Part shown: piece after piece, positions 18,108-25,982 of the stretch
Layout: every line of letters starts with the position of its first letter
How positions within the stretch are numbered: position 1 is the stretch's first letter
Assembly: GCF_000511385.1 (NCBI RefSeq)
Contig: NC_023137.1
Span: 1,619,001-1,683,000, forward strand
Reading direction: 5' to 3'
Length of the DNA: 64,000 nt
Source of the DNA: Phaeobacter gallaeciensis DSM 26640
GTDB taxonomy: Bacteria > Pseudomonadota > Alphaproteobacteria > Rhodobacterales > Rhodobacteraceae
Program-made: the position numbers and the translations under genes
The notes under the pieces: model-generated
Seen by the model: only the letters and a program-made list of their open reading frames with translations
Database searches by the model: none
Told to the model about the DNA's origin: nothing

Positions 18108-19101
18108 GCTTCAACAGGTGCTGAAAGACGCGCTGATGCAAGAGGATTGCGGCTGGAACATGGGCTCGTTCGGCGCCATTGCCGAGTTCCACCATGTCTA
18201 TGGCGATCCGGCCCCGCAGGAGCATGCCGGGCTTATGCAGGTAACCCCCCGTGGCGGCGTGCGCATCGATACCCTGGAGGGCGTGCGCCCGGTCGCCTAT
18301 GAGACGCTCAGTCCAAAGCCGCACCGCTGGACGCAAGCCGTGTCGCTGTGCCTGCCGCATGACGCCGCCGCGATGAACCAGCGCGGTGCGCTGACCGCGC
18401 TTGGCCCCGACGAAGATGCGCTACGAGACGAAGACCGCGGCGCCCAGTTGTTCGACATGGGGCTGGGCCAGTACCAGGCGGATTTCTGCATCCGCACCGC
18501 CGATCCCGAACTGCTGGAAGTTCTGAACGAAAACGCCGGCAGGTCGCTATTTGAGCACGGCAACCCGGCGATGGGGGCAATTTTAAAGCACCATCCGCAC
18601 CGGGTGCTGCTGACCCGCCTCGGCCGGGTTGAGGTCTATCAAATGATCGGTGGTCCCGACACCGGCGGCAAATCCCCCGAAGGCCCGCACACCCATGTGC
18701 TGCCCAAACTGTTGCGTGCCGAGCGCACCCATTCCGCCAACACGCCCATCCCCGAAGGCTGGGTGCCCTGCTGCGGCGTCCATCCTGAGAACCCGGCGAT
18801 AGGCCGCCTGGGCGAGGAAAAGGTCTTCAACCGCGCCGCCTTTGACGCGTTTCAGAAACTGCTGAGCACTTGGGGCGCCGAAGCATACTGCCAGGGCAAG
18901 CAGGCGGTCTGGGAGCTGCTGAAGACGGAGCTTCCGGCTGAGGATGCCGTAGAGCCCGACACCCGCGAAGGCCGGGCCGGCTGGCGCAATGGCATCCGGC
19001 AATGGCAGGTGCTGCACGGCCCGAACCGGCTGACCGAGGCTTACGCCGAACGCTTTGACCGCGGCACTGAGCAAACTGACCCGGAAAACCCGGGCCACTG
19101 A
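18100..19101 (+). CDS. Protein of unknown function in the B12 salvage operon (DUF6925-like)
   Basis: A 333-residue soluble protein without signal peptide or membrane span. It starts MPELQQVLKDALMQEDCGWN and contains conserved-looking blocks MGSFGAIAEFHH (about 23-34), GPHTHVLPKLL (about 185-195) and GWVPCCGVHP (about 209-218). The His and Cys residues could bind metal or corrinoid, but this is only inference. It overlaps cbiZ by eight bases with GGAGGG upstream of the ATG. I recall this family as DUF6925, occurring beside cobalamin genes; no activity is known to me. Confidence 0.8.
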   Translation: MPELQQVLKDALMQEDCGWNMGSFGAIAEFHHVYGDPAPQEHAGLMQVTPRGGVRIDTLEGVRPVAYETLSPKPHRWTQAVSLCLPHDAAAMNQRGALTALGPDEDALRDEDRGAQLFDMGLGQYQADFCIRTADPELLEVLNENAGRSLFEHGNPAMGAILKHHPHRVLLTRLGRVEVYQMIGGPDTGGKSPEGPHTHVLPKLLRAERTHSANTPIPEGWVPCCGVHPENPAIGRLGEEKVFNRAAFDAFQKLLSTWGAEAYCQGKQAVWELLKTELPAEDAVEPDTREGRAGWRNGIRQWQVLHGPNRLTEAYAERFDRGTEQTDPENPGH

Positions 19102-20241
19102 CGGAGGCTGCGATGACCCTTGTTCTTTTCCTCGATCTCGTGGCCCGCAACGGACTCGCACTTTAGGTGATCGCGACGATGTCCTGATGGCTTCCACTGT
19201 GGTGGACGCCGTGCCGTTTTAGATGATGCGCGAGGGCGGCATGAAGGCTGCTGGCTTAGGTAGCAGCGGCAGCGAGCAAGTGGCACTGGCAGCCCCCCGG
19301 CTGAGCCACCGCAGCAGCTTGCCCCGACTGCTGCTCCGGCTGTGCCTTCTGTCCCGCAAGCGTCGGCACTGTCAGGTCACCTGTGATTGCCGCTGCATCC
19401 GTTACGAACACAGCACAGCTGCGCGGTAAGTACCAACGTCCCACCACGTTCGCCCGCAGCAGCGCAACCTCTCCATCTCGCGACGCCCAAACGGAAAGTA
19501 TGCAAGAGCAAGCTGTCGGCAGCCGCCGCCAACAGGCTGGCGTAGATGCCCCGCCACCAGATTTCGAAGCCTCACGGCCAGTCTCAAGAACGGCTGGGAC
19601 GCAGCAGTCATCTCGCGGATCAGGTGGCAGAAACGCTCGCCACGCGGCGGAGGGGGAGTACCGTTGAACCTGACGGTGTCAGCCCAGGGGTGTATTTTGT
19701 CCGCTCAGCTGTTCTCCTGGGGGACTTTGCAATGGCGGTTTAGCAGGGGGGCGTTGCGTGCTCCTGAGCAGTCTGCCAACTCTTGCTTTGCAGGAAACAT
19801 TGCAGCTCCTCCTCGTTCATGCGAACGCTTTCAGCGTTTCATAAAGCTCAGGTTCAATCGGAATGCCCTGTTCTGTCAGACGCAGTTTGTTCGCCTCGCG
19901 CAAGGCGTTCGGTAGGCAGGCACCGTCTTGATAGATGATCGGGGCTAGAGGCGCGGTGATCGTCTGATCGAAACTGCCGCCAAATAGTCTACCCGGATCG
20001 AAGACCACAAAGAACCGGCGGTCGTCCGTAGGGTTGCGCCATTACCCGTAGAAATCCCCTGGTCCGACCCCCGGTTGGCCTCCGGCCGGTCCCGCATCGC
20101 ACTTCGAGCAATAGGATGATGCTGAACCCCTTGACCCGCCGGCAGGAGCGATTGAACTGGCTAGCCTGGCCTTTGCTCCTTGGCCGCGAGATCAGGTGCC
20201 TGAACCCTGCGTCAATAGCAGGGTGGGTAAACTCGATGCTG
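19102..20241. other. Gene-poor decayed region
   Basis: About 1.1 kb with no intact recognisable gene. Short plus-strand frames at 19223-19429 and 19383-19667 are Ala/Pro/Ser-rich and broken by stops and apparent frameshifts. A minus-strand piece at 19817-20035 reads as the end of a protein (DDRRFFVVFDPGRLFGG and onwards, ending ETLKAFA) followed by an ATGA-type overlap with a second short frame, so it looks like the tail of a lost operon. I could not name the family. Confidence 0.45.
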
Positions 20242-20408
20242 TGGGTCACGCAGTGCCTGCCGCCTGGGCGGGCTTTTCCGAGTGGAGCGTCAAGGCTAAG
20301 ATGGATTGGGTGTTTGGTGTGGCCTGGGGGCTGGTTCTGATCCCGCTGGCGACCAAGGTTGTGGGGCCGGTGATTGCGGCGGTTTCAGGGAAGAAAGCTG
20401 CGCACTGA
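20242..20408 (+). pseudogene. 3' fragment of a second DUF808 gene
   Basis: The last 55 codons (VGHAVPAAWAGFSEWSVKAK to the terminal SGKKAAH) match the end of the intact DUF808 gene at 6721-7692 at protein and DNA level, including a near-identical stretch coding GLVLIPLATKVVGPVIAA. Upstream of the valine the similarity ends abruptly, so this is a truncated copy left by a deletion or rearrangement. It has no start signal of its own that I can support. Confidence 0.85.
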
Positions 20409-20692
20409 TCGCCTACCGATGACTGGAACGATGTCTGTTGTGAGCCCAGACCGGACTTTTCGCTTCTGTGCTGCGTGCGCTCGCAGCACGGAAACGTCTG
20501 CCGTTGCGAAAATCTGGATGCGACGATGCGGCGTTAGGAGCGGACGTTTTCACCGCTAACAGTAGTCTCGGATGGGCAGGCACTGCATTGCGCACAACGC
20601 AGTCATTCTTCTGACATCTTCGAATGACAATAGCGTTGATACGACCAAATTCCTATTAAAGATCATTCTACGAACGCAAGGATAACAAAAGA
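20409..20692. other. Intergenic leader before the HAF-repeat gene
   Basis: About 280 bases with no coding gene recognised. The base composition shifts from GC-rich to AT-rich from about 20620, marking the probable left edge of the accessory island. Confidence 0.4.
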
Positions 20693-21763
20693 GTGAAAGA
20701 TTGCACAAAGCTTATAGTGTTCAAGACGTTGGGGCTGTCTTTCGTGAGTTTATCAGCTCTACTCGTATTGGGGTTTGGTGCAATAGCCGAAACTTGTGTG
20801 GCAGCAAACGGTGCTAGCCGTGAGGGGATTACGATTTGCGACTTAGGGGTGCTGCCAGGAGGAAAATCGAGCTTCGCGAATGCGGTCAGTGAAGACGGAT
20901 CCACGATCGTTGGCGTGAGTGGCTCGTCTCAAGGAGATCGCGCATTTCTATGGACTGAAGAAGGTGGGATGATTAGTTTGGGAACACTCCCTGGAGGTTC
21001 CGAAAGCCAGGCACAAGATGTGAACGCTGACGGCAGTGTTATCGTAGGAAGCAGCGATACCGCCGAAGGACAGCGCGCTTTCATTTGGACCAAAGAAACC
21101 GGAATGCTCGTCCTTGATGACACTATGATGGATATTAAATCATCAGCTAGGGCGGTCAGTGCCGATGGAACGGTCGTGGTGGGATCAACGGGCGGCACCG
21201 CTGACCGCAGGGCATTCCGTTGGACCAATGAAACCGGAATGAAAATAATTGGCACCGAAGAGCTGGGCAAAGATAGTGCCGCGCTTGGTGTGAGTGACGA
21301 CGGTACCACAATTGTCGGTAGGGTGGATTTTAAAGCGTTCCGTTGGAATGAGGCGCAGGGGATCGCCCTGATGGCACCAGAAGAAAGTTCGGTGGCCTTT
21401 GATGCATCCAATGACGGGACGATAATCGTTGGCGGTATGGGGCCTGTTTATAGCAAAAGGAAAGCCGTCCGATGGAACAAAAGCGGCGCGGGCCAAGATG
21501 TTTATTCAAATCCCGATAGCCTGCGCTCTACGGCGCTCGACATTAGCCCAGAGGGAAAGGTCATCGTTGGAGCGATAGATAGACACACGGCCTACATAAA
21601 AAGGCACGATGAAGAACTGACTATCCTTGGCGGGCTGAACAGGGGTGATGCCGATTTTGTTAGTGATGTAGCTAAGGGAAGCGGCTTAGGCGGCACCATC
21701 ATAGTTGGATCGTCAACAGGTTATCACGGGCACCGTGCCGTCCGATGGCTACTTTCGGAGTGA
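20693..21763 (+). CDS. Exported HAF-type repeat protein
   Basis: A 356-residue protein with a GTG start, an AAGGA site about ten bases upstream and a hydrophobic signal segment at residues about 15-33. The rest consists of seven repeats of about 40-45 residues, each with a DG(S/T)-x-IVG-x-S core followed by an (R)AF-x-W strand, for example at residues 68-75, 110-117 and 156-163. This matches the HAF repeat found in exported and autotransporter-like proteins. Seven blades suggest a beta-propeller, which is inference. No C-terminal autotransporter barrel is present. It is more AT-rich than the flanking core genes. Confidence 0.75.
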   Translation: MKDCTKLIVFKTLGLSFVSLSALLVLGFGAIAETCVAANGASREGITICDLGVLPGGKSSFANAVSEDGSTIVGVSGSSQGDRAFLWTEEGGMISLGTLPGGSESQAQDVNADGSVIVGSSDTAEGQRAFIWTKETGMLVLDDTMMDIKSSARAVSADGTVVVGSTGGTADRRAFRWTNETGMKIIGTEELGKDSAALGVSDDGTTIVGRVDFKAFRWNEAQGIALMAPEESSVAFDASNDGTIIVGGMGPVYSKRKAVRWNKSGAGQDVYSNPDSLRSTALDISPEGKVIVGAIDRHTAYIKRHDEELTILGGLNRGDADFVSDVAKGSGLGGTIIVGSSTGYHGHRAVRWLLSE

Positions 21764-22012
21764 AACAGCGACGGGCCGGTTTAGCTCTGGCACTTGATCT
21801 CGGATTTCGATGGCTGCTTCGGTGAAATGCGCTGAATCGAGACGAAAAGCCTGCTGCAACTGCGAGGTAATGCTACGCTAGCGAAATTGGAAAATCTAAG
21901 GTCGCTTTGTCCGCGATCCGTGAGTTCGTCCACCGCTAAAATTTGCGCTTGCAGCGAATGTCGGCAATACGGGCGCGACCGTAGCATTCCGAGAACGTGC
22001 TCAAAGTCGGCT

Positions 22013-22038
22013 TTGGGTCGCCTCGCGAGGGCGACCCG
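22013..22038 (-). terminator. Hairpin after the recombinase gene
   Basis: GGGTCGCC / GGCGACCC with a six-base loop lies just beyond the recombinase stop codon on the minus strand. No T-run follows, so it is at best an imperfect terminator or a structured element. Confidence 0.4.
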
Positions 22039-22044
22039 AGATTG

Positions 22045-22677
22045 CTAGATTTCAATGGTCTCGGCAATTGTTAGCGCGTCCTCCAGTTCGACGCCTAGAT
22101 ATCGGACTGTGCTGTCCATCTTGGTGTGTTCAAGTAGAAGCTGAACTGCACGCAAGTTGCCTGTCTTCTTGTAGATCTGGGGCACCTTCGTTCGCCTCAT
22201 CGAATGTGTGCCATATGCGCTCGCCTCAAGACTGATTGATGTGACCCAATCGCGGACAATCCGCGCATACTGGCGTGCTGAAATATGCAGGCGCTCGTGG
22301 AAGCGGCTAGGCCAGAGGTACTCCGAACCGACCATAAGCTCATCTTCCATCCACTTCTCGACTGAAGCGCGTGTTCCTTCAGATATCTCAAACCGCACAG
22401 GCTTCTGAGTTTTGCTTTGCAGGACAGATGCTCGTTCCTTGATCTGACCTGAAGCCATGACATCGACGACTTTCATCTTCACCAGATCACAGCTGCGCAG
22501 CTTGCTGTCGATCGCCATGTTGAACAGTGCAAGATTGCGATGGTTTTCGGCCAATTCAAGTCGAACACGGATTGCCCAGACATGCTTCGGCTTCAGTGGC
22601 CGTTTCTGGCCAACGATGCGGCCTTTGTTCCAGGCCGGGCGAAGTGCGCGAATGGCTGGTAGGTTTGGTGTTTCCAT
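22045..22677 (-). CDS. Tyrosine recombinase/integrase, catalytic domain only
   Basis: A 210-residue protein covering essentially only the catalytic domain of tyrosine recombinases. The first arginine is in SKLRSCDLVKM (near residue 60), the H-x-x-R box is GTHSMRRTK (near 158), the second histidine is in LLLEHTKMDS and the nucleophile tyrosine is in TVRYLGVELEDA (near 194). The N-terminal core-binding domain of phage integrases is missing. A GGAGGATCA site precedes the ATG at 22677. It faces away from the regulator operon and may mobilise it, but that is inference. Confidence 0.88.
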   Translation of the reverse strand: METPNLPAIRALRPAWNKGRIVGQKRPLKPKHVWAIRVRLELAENHRNLALFNMAIDSKLRSCDLVKMKVVDVMASGQIKERASVLQSKTQKPVRFEISEGTRASVEKWMEDELMVGSEYLWPSRFHERLHISARQYARIVRDWVTSISLEASAYGTHSMRRTKVPQIYKKTGNLRAVQLLLEHTKMDSTVRYLGVELEDALTIAETIEI

Positions 22678-22938
22678 GACTGATCCTCCAATCCACCATG
22701 CCCTCCACAACGACAACCCGACGTTGACGAGGTACCATATCACGAGATTGCTGCGCTACCTTCGAGGTCGGCAGAGGGCCCAGTTTGGCCGATGCTGCGG
22801 GATGGACGAACTGGCGCAATGCGCAGATAGAGACCTTTGCAAAGCCGTTAGATCCGCTGAGACCGTTCGTTGTAGTTGGCAATACTAGAGCCGACACTAA
22901 ACGCTCAAGATCAAGCCAGGAACCGTCAAGTGGATAGC

Positions 22939-22969
22939 TCGCTTAGTCTAAGCGACCGCCGCTTGGCGG
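22939..22969. repeat. Two tandem palindromes between the recombinase and the regulator operon
   Basis: A perfect 8-bp inverted repeat TCGCTTAG-t-CTAAGCGA (22939-22955) is followed directly by CCGCC-gctt-GGCGG (22956-22969). They lie in the divergent gap between the tyrosine recombinase and the XRE-ASCH gene, so they may be recombinase binding sites, an attachment site or a regulator site. No terminator-like T-run follows. Confidence 0.6.
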
Positions 22970-23046
22970 CGACTAGCGTTGCACAGTCCAACCAGAAGTG
23001 CTTACAAGTCAGCAAGCAGACACGACATTTTGGGCCTTTCACAAAA

Positions 23047-23064
23047 TATTCCTTGTGGGGAATA
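23047..23064 (+). promoter_or_regulatory. Probable operator of the XRE-ASCH operon
   Basis: The palindrome TATTCC-ttgtgg-GGAATA lies about 40 bases upstream of the XRE-type regulator gene. Its size and position fit an autoregulatory site for the encoded helix-turn-helix protein. Binding is inferred. Confidence 0.5.
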
Positions 23065-23105
23065 CTCGCGACTACTACAAACAGAATAAATGAGAGGTGA
23101 ATAAA

Positions 23106-23900
23106 ATGGGCAAGCTCCAAGGCAAGGTTGTAGAGGTTCGAGCATCGAGCTTGGATGAGCAATCTCCGAAGATTGGTGAGGCTCTCAAAGAGATTCGGAA
23201 ACTTTCTGGATTGACGCAAGCCGAAATGGCCGAACTGCTAAATGTTGGACAGGCTTCCGTATCAAAATTCGAGAAGGGCCGCACCGATATGCAGCTCTGC
23301 ACAGTCCAGAAGTACGTGGAAGCGCTTGGCGGGACACTTCGCGTGAGTGCAGCCTTTGATGCCGGTAGCTCGTTGTGTCTACACGTGCGCGAAGCGTTTG
23401 ATGTTGAGCTTGACCATGAAGACCAACTGGTACTTCCGATTTTCACTGAAGAACCATTTCGACCTCACAGGGATGTTGTGCTCAGTATTCGACCGAAGTT
23501 TAGTAGCCGCATAATGTCGGGTGAGAAGACTGTTGAGCTACGGCGCAGGTTTCCTAAATCTGCGCCAAAAGGCACAATTGCATACATTTACTCGACATCT
23601 CCGGAGCGCGCGATGGTTGGGGTGGCGGAGATTTCGTCCGTCAGGAAATTAGCCATCGAAGAAATTTGGCGACGTTACGCAGATGTGGCATTCATTGAGC
23701 GGCCGGAATTCGACCGCTACTTTGAAGGTCTTGATGAGGGTTTTGCTCTTGAGTTTGCAAATGCCCGACCGTTCGAAACACCTTTAGAGCTTACCGACCT
23801 AAGAGAACGATTTGGCTTTGAGCCCCCCCAATCATTTTTGTATGCTAAACGCGATCTAAGAAAGTTCCTAAAAGATGAGCACTCAGTCGTATCTCATTGA
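23106..23900 (+). CDS. XRE helix-turn-helix regulator fused to an ASCH domain
   Basis: A 264-residue two-domain protein. Residues about 24-78 are an XRE/Cro-type helix-turn-helix (IGEALKEIRKLSGLTQAEMA with recognition helix VGQASVSKFEKG). Residues about 124-245 are an ASCH (PUA-like) domain with the signature LSIRPKFSSRIMSGEKTVEL followed by RRR and an IYSTSP strand; ASCH domains are thought to bind RNA or nucleotides. The ATG at 23106 has GAGAGG eight bases upstream; a GTG nine bases earlier overlaps that site. It overlaps the next gene by 26 bases. It is probably the autoregulator or antitoxin-like partner of the operon. Confidence 0.82.
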   Translation: MGKLQGKVVEVRASSLDEQSPKIGEALKEIRKLSGLTQAEMAELLNVGQASVSKFEKGRTDMQLCTVQKYVEALGGTLRVSAAFDAGSSLCLHVREAFDVELDHEDQLVLPIFTEEPFRPHRDVVLSIRPKFSSRIMSGEKTVELRRRFPKSAPKGTIAYIYSTSPERAMVGVAEISSVRKLAIEEIWRRYADVAFIERPEFDRYFEGLDEGFALEFANARPFETPLELTDLRERFGFEPPQSFLYAKRDLRKFLKDEHSVVSH

Positions 23901-25416
23901 TACGAACATCATCATCGGCCTTGAAGACAATCACACCGTCAAACCCGCCTACGCCAAGTTTTCCCAGCTGGCGGCAAAGCACAAAGTTGATGTCTTAGTT
24001 CATGAAGCTGCACGCGATGATATTAATCGCGACAAGGATGCGGCCCGCCGCGCTATTTCGCTGAGCAAGGTCGACAAGTTTCAGATCCTAGAAAAGGTCA
24101 AGGGAGTAACCAAAGACGATCTTCAGCAGGCATTCGGCAGGATCCGAAAACACAATGATGAAGTCGATGCCATCCTGCTCCATGCGCTCTCCATTAATGC
24201 CTCAGACTTTCTTGTAACGGAGGATCAGGGGCTTCACGAACGAGCGCAAAAACACGCGCCGGACCTCGCTAACCGCGTGTTGTTCATAGCCGACGCGGCT
24301 CAGCTCCTTACAACAACCTACGAACCGCGCGCCGTACCCATCCGGCATGTTGCGGATGTTTCTGCCCATACGATACCGATTACCGACAGTTTTTTTGACA
24401 GTCTTCGAGAAGGGTATCCTGAGTTCAATGATTGGTGGAAGACGAAATGTGTAGCGGAACGGCGCCCTTGTTGGGTCGTATATGACAACGATGAGATTGC
24501 CGGTCTGATTGTCCGCAAGGACGAAACCGGATCTCAAACCGACGCAACGCGCAAAGCGCAAAAGATATTGAAAATCTGTACTTTCAAGGTCAGCCCAGAA
24601 AAAAGAGGTATCAAATTGGGCGAGCTGCTTCTCAAGAAAGTACTGTGGTTTGCGCAAAAGAATGCCTATGACTTGGCTTATTTGACGGCATACCCGGATC
24701 AAGATGCTCTTATCGCCCTGTTAGAGTTCTATGGATTCGAGAAGACTGGAACCAAGGGTTCAGATGGTGAACTTGTTCTCGAACGTTCGTTCTCGAATAC
24801 ACAACTGACCCGTATCGATGGCACCTCAGTCTACGAAACAGATCGAAGAAGCTATCCGCGTTTTGTTGCCGATGCGGGCGTACGTGGTTTTGTTATTCCA
24901 ATCAAAGAAGACTACCATGACGTTCTTTATCCAGACCTTCGCGATGCGCGTCAGCCGGATATGTTTCGCGACACCAGTCATGGCGCCGGTCCAAAACGGC
25001 CAGGTAACACCATTCGAAAGGTTTACCTCTGTCGCGCGCCATCAAACCTTGGTGCGCCGGGATCAGTTTTGTTTTTTTATAAAGGAAAATCGATTGAAAA
25101 TCCGTCCCAAGCACTAACGGCGGTTGGTATTCTTGACGATTTTTCGCTCGCAACGTCAACGAAAGACCTTATGAAGCTGACTGGTGGTCGGTCTGTTTAT
25201 AGCGAAAGAGAACTGGAGGACTATCAAGCTACGGCCGATGATCCAGTGAAGGTCATAAATTACCTGCTCGTCGATTACATTGATCCGCCGATCTCGCTGG
25301 AAGAGTTGCACGATACTGGGATTTTTGGGGGACACCCGCCACAATCAATCGTCGAGTTGCGGGGTCGGCGACTTCGCGAAGCCTTGGATCGCTGCAACTT
25401 TGGGTTCCCGCTTTGA
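23875..25416 (+). CDS. PIN nuclease - GNAT acetyltransferase - ASCH/PUA-like fusion protein
   Basis: A 513-residue three-domain protein. Residues 1-150 are a PIN-type nuclease domain with the acidic set in LIDTN (Asp9), VHEAARDD (Glu44), NDEVDAI (near 95-98) and SDFLVTEDQG (Asp111, Asp117). Residues about 165-305 are a GNAT domain, with the acetyl-CoA motif around EKRGIKLGELLLKK (242-255) and the FYGFEKTG end. Residues about 335-510 (VYLCRAPSNLGAPGSVLFFY) resemble an ASCH/PUA-like fold, a weaker call. It could cleave and/or acetylate RNA or translation factors. The start overlaps the regulator gene; the end overlaps the kinase gene by four bases. Confidence 0.78.
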   Translation: MSTQSYLIDTNIIIGLEDNHTVKPAYAKFSQLAAKHKVDVLVHEAARDDINRDKDAARRAISLSKVDKFQILEKVKGVTKDDLQQAFGRIRKHNDEVDAILLHALSINASDFLVTEDQGLHERAQKHAPDLANRVLFIADAAQLLTTTYEPRAVPIRHVADVSAHTIPITDSFFDSLREGYPEFNDWWKTKCVAERRPCWVVYDNDEIAGLIVRKDETGSQTDATRKAQKILKICTFKVSPEKRGIKLGELLLKKVLWFAQKNAYDLAYLTAYPDQDALIALLEFYGFEKTGTKGSDGELVLERSFSNTQLTRIDGTSVYETDRRSYPRFVADAGVRGFVIPIKEDYHDVLYPDLRDARQPDMFRDTSHGAGPKRPGNTIRKVYLCRAPSNLGAPGSVLFFYKGKSIENPSQALTAVGILDDFSLATSTKDLMKLTGGRSVYSERELEDYQATADDPVKVINYLLVDYIDPPISLEELHDTGIFGGHPPQSIVELRGRRLREALDRCNFGFPL

Positions 25417-25982
25417 CGCGTAGAGTTGGCATTGTTGCCGGTATTTCCGGAGTTGGGAAGACGTGGCTACTCAAGAAAGTAGGCACGGCTATCCCGATGC
25501 AAATTCTCTCTGCAAGCACTCTGATCCGCGACTCACTCGTGCAGAAGGAGGAACAATTGACGCCCTAGGACCACCTTCGCGCTCGCAACATTGTCGAAAA
25601 CCAAGCTGCTCTGATCGAAGCGTTCAACCGATACGTTGATCCTGATACGACTCTCGTCATTCTGGATGCACATGTTGTCATTGATACTCCCGATGGGTTG
25701 GTTCATATCAGCTCTGATGTTTTTCGCGAGATAGCCCCCGACTTCGTGGTCTTTGTGAAAGGTGAACCTCGAAAGATTCACCGAAACCGTGAATGTGATG
25801 CGAGCCGGTCCCGACCCGAGCGGAGCGTCGATCATCTAGAAAAACAGCAAGAGATCGCAATCACGGCTGCGCGCGATATCTCAGATAACTTGAGCATACC
25901 AATCTATTTTGTGAACGGTGGCGATGAAGAGGCGCTAGCCCGAGTCTTGACCGTCGCTCAAAAGGTTAATCCCGATGTCTGA
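25413..25982 (+). pseudogene. P-loop nucleotide-kinase-like gene interrupted by an amber codon
   Basis: Starting at a TTG that overlaps the preceding stop, the frame reads TRRVGIVAGISGVGKTWLLK (Walker A GISGVGKT at residues 9-16) and runs 189 codons to a TGA at 25980, broken once by TAG at 25566-25568 (codon 52, after QLTP). Beyond it the frame continues normally through LVILDAHVVIDTPDGLVHIS and VVFVKGEPRKIH, like adenylate-kinase-type kinases. A single C-to-T change in a CAG codon would explain the stop. It may be inactive, or translated as two pieces or by suppression. It overlaps the next gene by eight bases. Confidence 0.75.

Noticed and set aside
19383..19667. 94-codon Ala/Ser/Arg-rich frame in the decayed region
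   Set aside because: No start signal and low complexity; treated as part of the decayed region.
22015..22037. Strong GGGTCGCC/GGCGACCC hairpin as a possible phage attachment site
   Set aside because: No second copy was found in the window and no tRNA gene is nearby, so it is listed only as a hairpin after the recombinase gene.
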